In this document: one piece after another, positions 58,201 through 64,000 of the stretch
Layout: every line of letters starts with the position of its first letter
Position numbering within the stretch: the stretch's first letter is position 1
NCBI GenBank assembly: GCA_963942565.1
Contig: OZ012691.1
Span: forward strand, 17,831,529-17,895,528
DNA length: 64,000 bases
Source: Maea johnstoni
Taxonomy: Eukaryota; Annelida; Polychaeta; Spionida; Magelonidae
Direction of reading: 5' to 3'
Position numbers and translations under genes: made by a program
The notes under the pieces: generated by a model
Database searches by the model: none
What the model saw: only the letters and a program-made list of their open reading frames with translations
Told to the model about the DNA's origin: nothing

Positions 58201-58323
58201 GCAAACCCTAATTAAGGTCTTGCCTTTGTTTACAAAAAGTCGTACCTCTTTTTTAGAGATTCCCTCCGCCCATTCCAACAAGAAAGGCAGAACCTCCGCT
58301 TGCAGCTTGTTCTTTAGATCCAT
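55238..58323 (-). CDS. CENP-B/pipsqueak-type HTH DNA-binding protein, no nuclease domain
   Basis: Three exons, 58323-58246, 57462-57308 and 56924-55238, join in phase to 639 aa. The N-terminal module (about 1-78) starts MDLKNKLQAEVLPFLLEWAE, has a CQQC pair and ends SNTLMEQFFYLYK; I do not recognise it. A Ser/Asn/Gly-rich linker contains a duplicated block, HRPQTAKRSTPFNH and HRPQTARRSTPFNH, 84 residues apart, and a VKQEP sumoylation-like motif. At about 381-432 is a pipsqueak-type helix-turn-helix (KRKRTVLFLADKLNIID, then GESATSIADQYNIGKSTV). A second CENP-B/Tc5-type DNA-binding domain follows at about 442-517 (GWLACFKNRHGI). The tail is acidic. Proteins of this layout derive from pogo-like transposases (established); here no DDE domain follows, so this looks like a host gene. 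The start is well placed, since the first exon is short and its donor (GTACGA) is in phase. Confidence 0.9.
57090..57283. mobile_element. partial inverted-repeat element of the AGGCC family
   Basis: ATTTGGAGTTGGAAGGGTGG, TTGAGTAAAAACTTGTTAGG and CAGGAAACAAACAACTTTT match the right part of the element at 32641-32852. The left end is eroded. It ends about 25 bp from the exon 2 donor of the CENP-B-type gene. Confidence 0.5.
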
Positions 58324-59675
58324 GCCGGCTCTCCAAATGCAGCATGAGCTTGGCTGCGCCTGTGTAGTTCAAAGATGCATACATGCAAAGAAAATGTAAA
58401 ATGTAAAATAGCAATAGTTGAACTTCAGACATTTGACGATTTGTGTCAGGATATAGGGTAGAGCAGTACAGCAGCCGTATATTTGTTGTGTCAAATTCAC
58501 AACATTTTTTACTAGTTCGGCTATAGGGCTAATATTTCCATGTACTATATTTGTAACATGACCAAAATTTATTTTTCATTTAATTTTTTGTTAAATATGG
58601 TTAATTTGATTAATTCAACCAATCGCAGTGGTCTGTGCTACATTACATTTACTGTGCTGCTAACTTGGTCTACCCTATATCCTGACATATATCACTTCAG
58701 AACATCACCTCAACCGGAAGCACTACACGATTATCGCCTCCGAAAGATGAGAATAATTATTATTTCTTCTGTAGCCCGCTAGATGGCAGCACCTGCCGGG
58801 GTGCCCCAGATTGAAGACCTGCTTCATGTAACAATTTGCAAGGATCACTCTTTAAAATGAAAAGAACAAAAAAAAAAAGGAAAAAAAAACTACAGCAAAA
58901 ATATTTCGTCTCAAATTCATCTTCAAATAAAAATTTGTCGGAAAATAGCCATACAGGTCCGGAAGAACACGCCCACACAACTTCAGTTCATTTTGAAATT
59001 CAAAATTTTGACGCAACATTCGAAAGTTTCATAAGAGACAACTATTAACACACATACGCCTGGGAAATGGAAATTCATTTTTGGAGTAGAAAACGCAAAC
59101 TATTCGGGTCAGCAATACATAGAACCAGTATGGAAACATGGCAGAAACAACTAAAATAGTTTCTCTTCTGCCGTGCATTCATGGCAACAGCACATTGTAA
59201 AACGGCTACATAGATGGGAAGGGTAAAAGGTTGCAGGGGGCGGTCCAGTATGTGACTGTGACACACATCTTCGTCACTGTTTACTTTGTAAAGCATGAAC
59301 TACGAGAATGGTCGCCTATGAATGCATCGGACTTGGCGGAGTTTGTTTGCTAACTGGCTGACAAAGGAAGATTGAATGTCAGTGTTTTTGAGCGGATGTA
59401 AAAGGGTGCGGTCGCCAAGGTGATGACATCCCTAGGTTGGCTCTTTAGGCACACGTTTATCCCAATTCTACAAGAGTTACTTACTAGTTAGGGTAGCGAT
59501 GTTACATGTGAATAAAAGGTACATTAACGCTGCTGCGTCTTTGACTTAAGTTTGACATACAACCCAATGATTCCATCATACGAAAAGTTTCATGCATTAA
59601 AATGTCATGCACGCCCGAAAATGATGAGATTCCACGCATGAATATTTTTGAGGGCAAAATATCATTTTCGTATAC

Positions 59676-59760
59676 ATGCATACATACATACATACATACA
59701 TACATACATACATACATACATACATACATACATACATACATACATACATACATACATACA
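59676..59760. repeat. CATA tetranucleotide microsatellite
   Basis: About 20 uninterrupted CATA units. Open frames of alternating Tyr/Ile/His/Thr on one strand and Met/Tyr/Val/Cys on the other are artefacts. Confidence 0.97.
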
Positions 59761-60014
59761 TGGACAAGTGGAACAATAGTAGTGATGAGCGAAAAATCAA
59801 TATCATGATTATTATGCTTTAGAACACTCGGAAAACTAACTATTTACAAAAGTAAAGGTAGAATAACTTGTCTCTGTTTATTATCATCTAGAACTTATCT
59901 AGGTATTCTATTAGGTACTATATTATGCAATCAAAGTGCTGCAGCTTTTTAAAACTATAATTGATATTTGAATGTTTTAGAACTTTGCGAATCGTATTTA
60001 TCCATTTTGAAGTA

Positions 60015-60535
<521 letters not shown>

Positions 60536-61220
60536 AGCTAATCGTAGTAGCGTAGATGACGGTTATCTATGGCCATTTCTAACTTACATTATCAATTATT
60601 ATCATAGGGATTGGTGTTTTCTGAAATGTGGTAGGTAAGTTTAAGGTAAACAGGCAAATAACCGCCACCATAAGGAACTAACTCACGCTGCAATCACCCT
60701 GGGACGAGTAATGAGAGGATACGCAGGAGGCCTGGTTTTCATAGACTTCCTTTGCTGAACAAGCCACATCCCTAGCCCGACAGGTGTGAGGCGATGAGAC
60801 AAAGTGATTTTGCTGACTTTTATTTATCTATTCATTCATTTGTTTATTCATATATTTATTCATTCTAATTTTAATTTTTTATCATTTATTTGACTTTTAT
60901 TTTATTTATTTAGCTTGGTGCTCTTAACACCGATGGGCCCCTTTCACGAAGCTGTTTCAGCTGGGATGTTCCCAAGTACGAGTTGGCTATGGCTATCTAT
61001 CCTTTTCCGACTTTTCTATAAAATCTGATCAGAAGATGATCCACTTATTATTAGACGAAACTAAAACTAAGACATTATAAGATTTTTAGCTTTTGCACTG
61101 TTCCTTAAATACATTCTGCAGTTAGTCGTCAGCTACACCCCCGAAGCTGTAGATCATCCAAACAAAACATGCACTTAGATTCTTCAAAGTATTTCCAAAT
61201 AGGATTCGTCTTTCAGTTTT

Positions 61221-61433
61221 TTAACCCTAATGCTGCCGATGGCTACCGTGGCCAATACAAAATGATGCAAACAACCTGAAAAATGACTGAAACCCGGGAA
61301 GATGGGTACTCATCTGAGAGCACTCAGCGAGAGTTTCCCAATGAATACCAACATGACAGCGTTTTGGTGGTTTTCAAAAATCTTTGAGTCCTTGTGCTTT
61401 GGACGAAAGTAGCCGCAACATTGGAAGGATTAA
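61221..61433. mobile_element. MITE, TTAACCCT...AGGGTTAA family
   Basis: TTAACCCTAATGCTGCCGATGG at the left (first 20 bases diagnostic) and CATTGGAAGGATTAAT at the right. About 213 bp, the most complete copy outside the transporter gene. Confidence 0.75.
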
Positions 61434-61777
61434 TGATAACGAACTCAAAAAGACCAATATCTTCCTATCTTTTATGTTTTACTATCTCAGCGCACAACTG
61501 CTTCCTACCGAAGCGTATTATATACCTGTAGGCGATGGAGTGAACTAATCGGGTGGGTCTGTAACTCACTACAGATCTTTGATCTTGAGCTTCCAGTTGA
61601 GCAGTTCTCCTGTCACGGCTCAGCTGGGGCGTACAGCAGGTAAGTGGGATCACTGATGTCAAGCACCTGTGACATTCTCGAGACTTAAAGCACACGCCTT
61701 AAGAGATGTGCCGAGGAGGCAATTATCACGCCCTTCTGGAGAGACGCTCAAGTGTTTACCCAGCAACTAATGTCAGG

Positions 61778-61849
<72 letters not shown>
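61778..61849. repeat. CT dinucleotide microsatellite
   Basis: About 36 CT units, uninterrupted. Confidence 0.97.
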
Positions 61850-61853
<4 letters not shown>

Positions 61854-61929
61854 CTGCCAAAAAAGCCTCTGTGACTCCCCTGTCATCATATCTGGATAGC
61901 CCCTCGCAACCCTATACAACTCTCCCTAC

Positions 61930-62160
61930 CCTTACATATATCAACGGGCTGCCCCCCAATGACTAAGTGGTCTAGTGCATGTGTAGTTGATAACCTTACT
62001 CCAAAGTAGTCTCGTTACACCAACGGGCTGCCCCAATGGCGCTGTGTTCTAGAACACATGCAATTGGTAACCGTACTCAACCCACCCTAACCTTACATTA
62101 AACGTGTTGCCCCCATGGCTCAGTTGTCTAGAGCAAATGCATTTGGTACAATTTATCAAC
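61930..62160. repeat. tRNA-like tandem repeat cluster, about 80-90 bp units
   Basis: GGCTGCCCC..ATGGCTCAG..GTCTAGAGC-type phrases recur about three times, each followed by AATTGGTAACC-type and ACTCAACC segments. The TGGCTCAGTTGTCTAGAGC phrase resembles a tRNA A box. Units are diverged, and none folds into a complete tRNA by eye. Confidence 0.5.
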
Positions 62161-62735
62161 GTTCCCTTCTGTTGAGAGAGTGACATCTAGAAAGACTTAA
62201 TTCAAGAGGTGAAATTTTGGATTGAGAGTGTAATATTTTGGTAAGACACACGAGTTTGTGCGGAGACAGGGCGCCCTCGCCCGCAAGTCAGTTGGAGAAG
62301 ATATACGTCTACGTAAACAGTACGTAAACATGATACGCAAAGTCTTATTTTCATTCTCTATAACTTAAGGATACAGCACGAAGTATTTCATTTCCAAGTA
62401 ATGCAAGCCTACATAAAGCCATTTTGCTTATTGAAAGGTTCCAATAAGTGGTGATAGGTCTTTAACAAATGCGCTGTCCCACACACACGCGATTTCTTGC
62501 GGGAACCTACCCCATGATATTGAATTAGCGTTACATCATCTGATTGGGTAAACGAGTGTTCTTGAATCCCTTCCAATCGTGAGTATTGGATCATAAAATC
62601 ATTCTGATGATAATTACTACTAAAGACCCATTTCAAGGCTTTGGTACATTACACATTGATAGAAGACCTGGCATTTCAACTACCTTGAAGTACCACCTTG
62701 ATCGAAAGCAAACAACTTCAAAACATAATTAGAGT

Positions 62736-62962
62736 ACTAAACCCATTAATGCTCATGGCGGCCAAAAGTAGCCTGACAGTTTTGGTGAAATCGATCAGAC
62801 AAAATCATAGTTGCAAAAATGTTCTGAGGAGAAATGTTAATCAGAACATTACCAACGACTACCCTTCAAATATTTTATTAAAATGCTATCAATTTCCATT
62901 TATCAATTTAATGCCAAAAGTACTCTAGATCCAGACGAAACTCTCACGCTTTAATGGGTTAA
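62736..62962. mobile_element. MITE, TTAACCCATTAATG family
   Basis: TAAACCCATTAATGCTC faces CTTTAATGGGTTAA, with GGCGGCCAAAAGTAGCCTGA subterminal, as in the other copies. Confidence 0.65.
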
Positions 62963-63724
62963 CAAGATTTTAAACTATGCATCATGTAGAAATGTGATAA
63001 GTTCTTATGCCACACCGACGAGTACTGTAATTTAGGTGCGTGTTCCATCTTAATTACCCTTTTACAAGTGTACTATATTTTCAGAAATTGTTCAAGTGCT
63101 GGCACTCATGCTTGTGCTAACACCTTAATTGCCCTTTTCACATAAGAGATAACGTATTTTTGTAGGAAGTTAAAAGGGTTCATATCACAAGAGCAGACAT
63201 CTCTAAGCATGGAATCTCGGCAAATCTCAAGTATGGCGGCAGTTAGGCTTCCATCTCACTTAAAAGATGAAAATATCTTTTTTTGATATTTAAAAGTGGT
63301 CATATTACAAAGGAGGACATACCTACGAATGGAATTTTAGTAATTACACTTGTTGGCAGACAAGCTTGCACACTTATTACCCCTTTTAACTAAATAAAAA
63401 AGTAAAACATATTTTGTCGGTAATTAGCAATTTTCATATTACAAGGGCCGCCTGAGGCAGACGGACTTGGACACCCTACTTCATGAACAAGGCCCATTTG
63501 GACACCCTATTTTGAAAAATTGGCTAAGTCCCTGGCGGACATGTCAAATAAAAGCAACGCAATAATTATAATCGCACGTGATTGGCAGCCAGTCGAGAGA
63601 AGCCATGGGACAATTGTAGCCCTAGAGACTGGCAGGACTTGCCCATTTGTTCTCATTAAGTCAATAACCCTTATTTGCCTGCATGTCTCCTGGTAATTAT
63701 TCCCTTCACTTCAGATAGGAAGGT

Positions 63725-63985
63725 AACTACAGTGCATGTGTAGTTCGCAACCCTATTCAACATACCCTAACCGTATATATCAATGGACTGCCCCCATGGC
63801 TAACTGGTCTAGTGCAATTTGTAACCTTACTCCACCGTAGTCTTGTTACACCCGCAGGCTGCCCTCATGCAATTTGTAACCGTACTCAACCGTAATCGTA
63901 TAATATCAAAGGCTGCCCCATGGCTCAGGGGCCTAGAGCATGTGCAATTGGTAACACTATACAACCAACCTTAGCCTTATCTATC
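63725..63985. repeat. second tRNA-like tandem repeat cluster
   Basis: The same unit as at 61930-62160, in about three copies reaching nearly to the window edge. One unit contains GTAGTTCGCAACCC, similar to a tRNA B box, supporting a tRNA-derived origin. Confidence 0.5.
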
Positions 63986-64000
63986 ACAGGTTGGGGCCCA

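Overview
The window is animal nuclear DNA. Its genes are built from short exons with GT-AG (once GC-AG) introns, all four recognisable genes lie on the minus strand, and intergenic and intronic DNA is AT-rich and full of microsatellites, minisatellites and short inverted-repeat DNA elements. The gene content (GUCD1, an SLC43A3-type transporter, a multi-C2H2 zinc-finger protein and a CENP-B-type DNA-binding protein) is ordinary for metazoans. The many tandem repeats that straddle exon/intron borders recall what I remember being called 'mirage minisatellites' in amphioxus. A cephalochordate or another marine invertebrate deuterostome is therefore my best guess, held with low to moderate confidence.

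Layout, read in the direction of transcription (right to left). At 58.3-55.2 kb is a complete three-exon gene with an unrecognised N-terminal module followed by a pipsqueak/CENP-B type DNA-binding region without a nuclease. At 50.3-42.9 kb is a ten-exon gene with a related N-terminal module but 12 zinc fingers instead of the CENP-B region; it ends in an 8-residue coding repeat. At 34.5-20.8 kb is a complete eight-exon SLC43A3-like transporter (611 aa) whose exons join in phase throughout. At 14.8-0.2 kb is a GUCD1 homologue with seven coding exons in the window; the last exon lies beyond the left edge. A likely non-coding first exon of this gene sits near 17.1-17.3 kb.

The most striking object is the 94-bp array at 11.37-14.75 kb. 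It is 36 tandem copies of the 3' part of the first GUCD1 coding exon, each with its own 5' splice site. Only the most upstream copy can give the normal reading frame; using any later donor runs straight into a stop. Eight positions vary among the copies, and seven of the eight changes would be synonymous in the GUCD1 frame. Smaller tandem duplications of exon edges occur at about eight more places in the other introns and at the 3' end of the zinc-finger gene, so copying of splice sites into neighbouring introns is a general habit of this locus.

The right flank (58.3-64 kb) and the gaps between genes hold no convincing genes. They contain inverted-repeat elements of at least eight families, tRNA-like repeats, a foldback palindrome and long simple repeats, including about 500 bp of AT-rich repeat. 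No LTR element, virus copy, CRISPR array or rRNA gene was seen.
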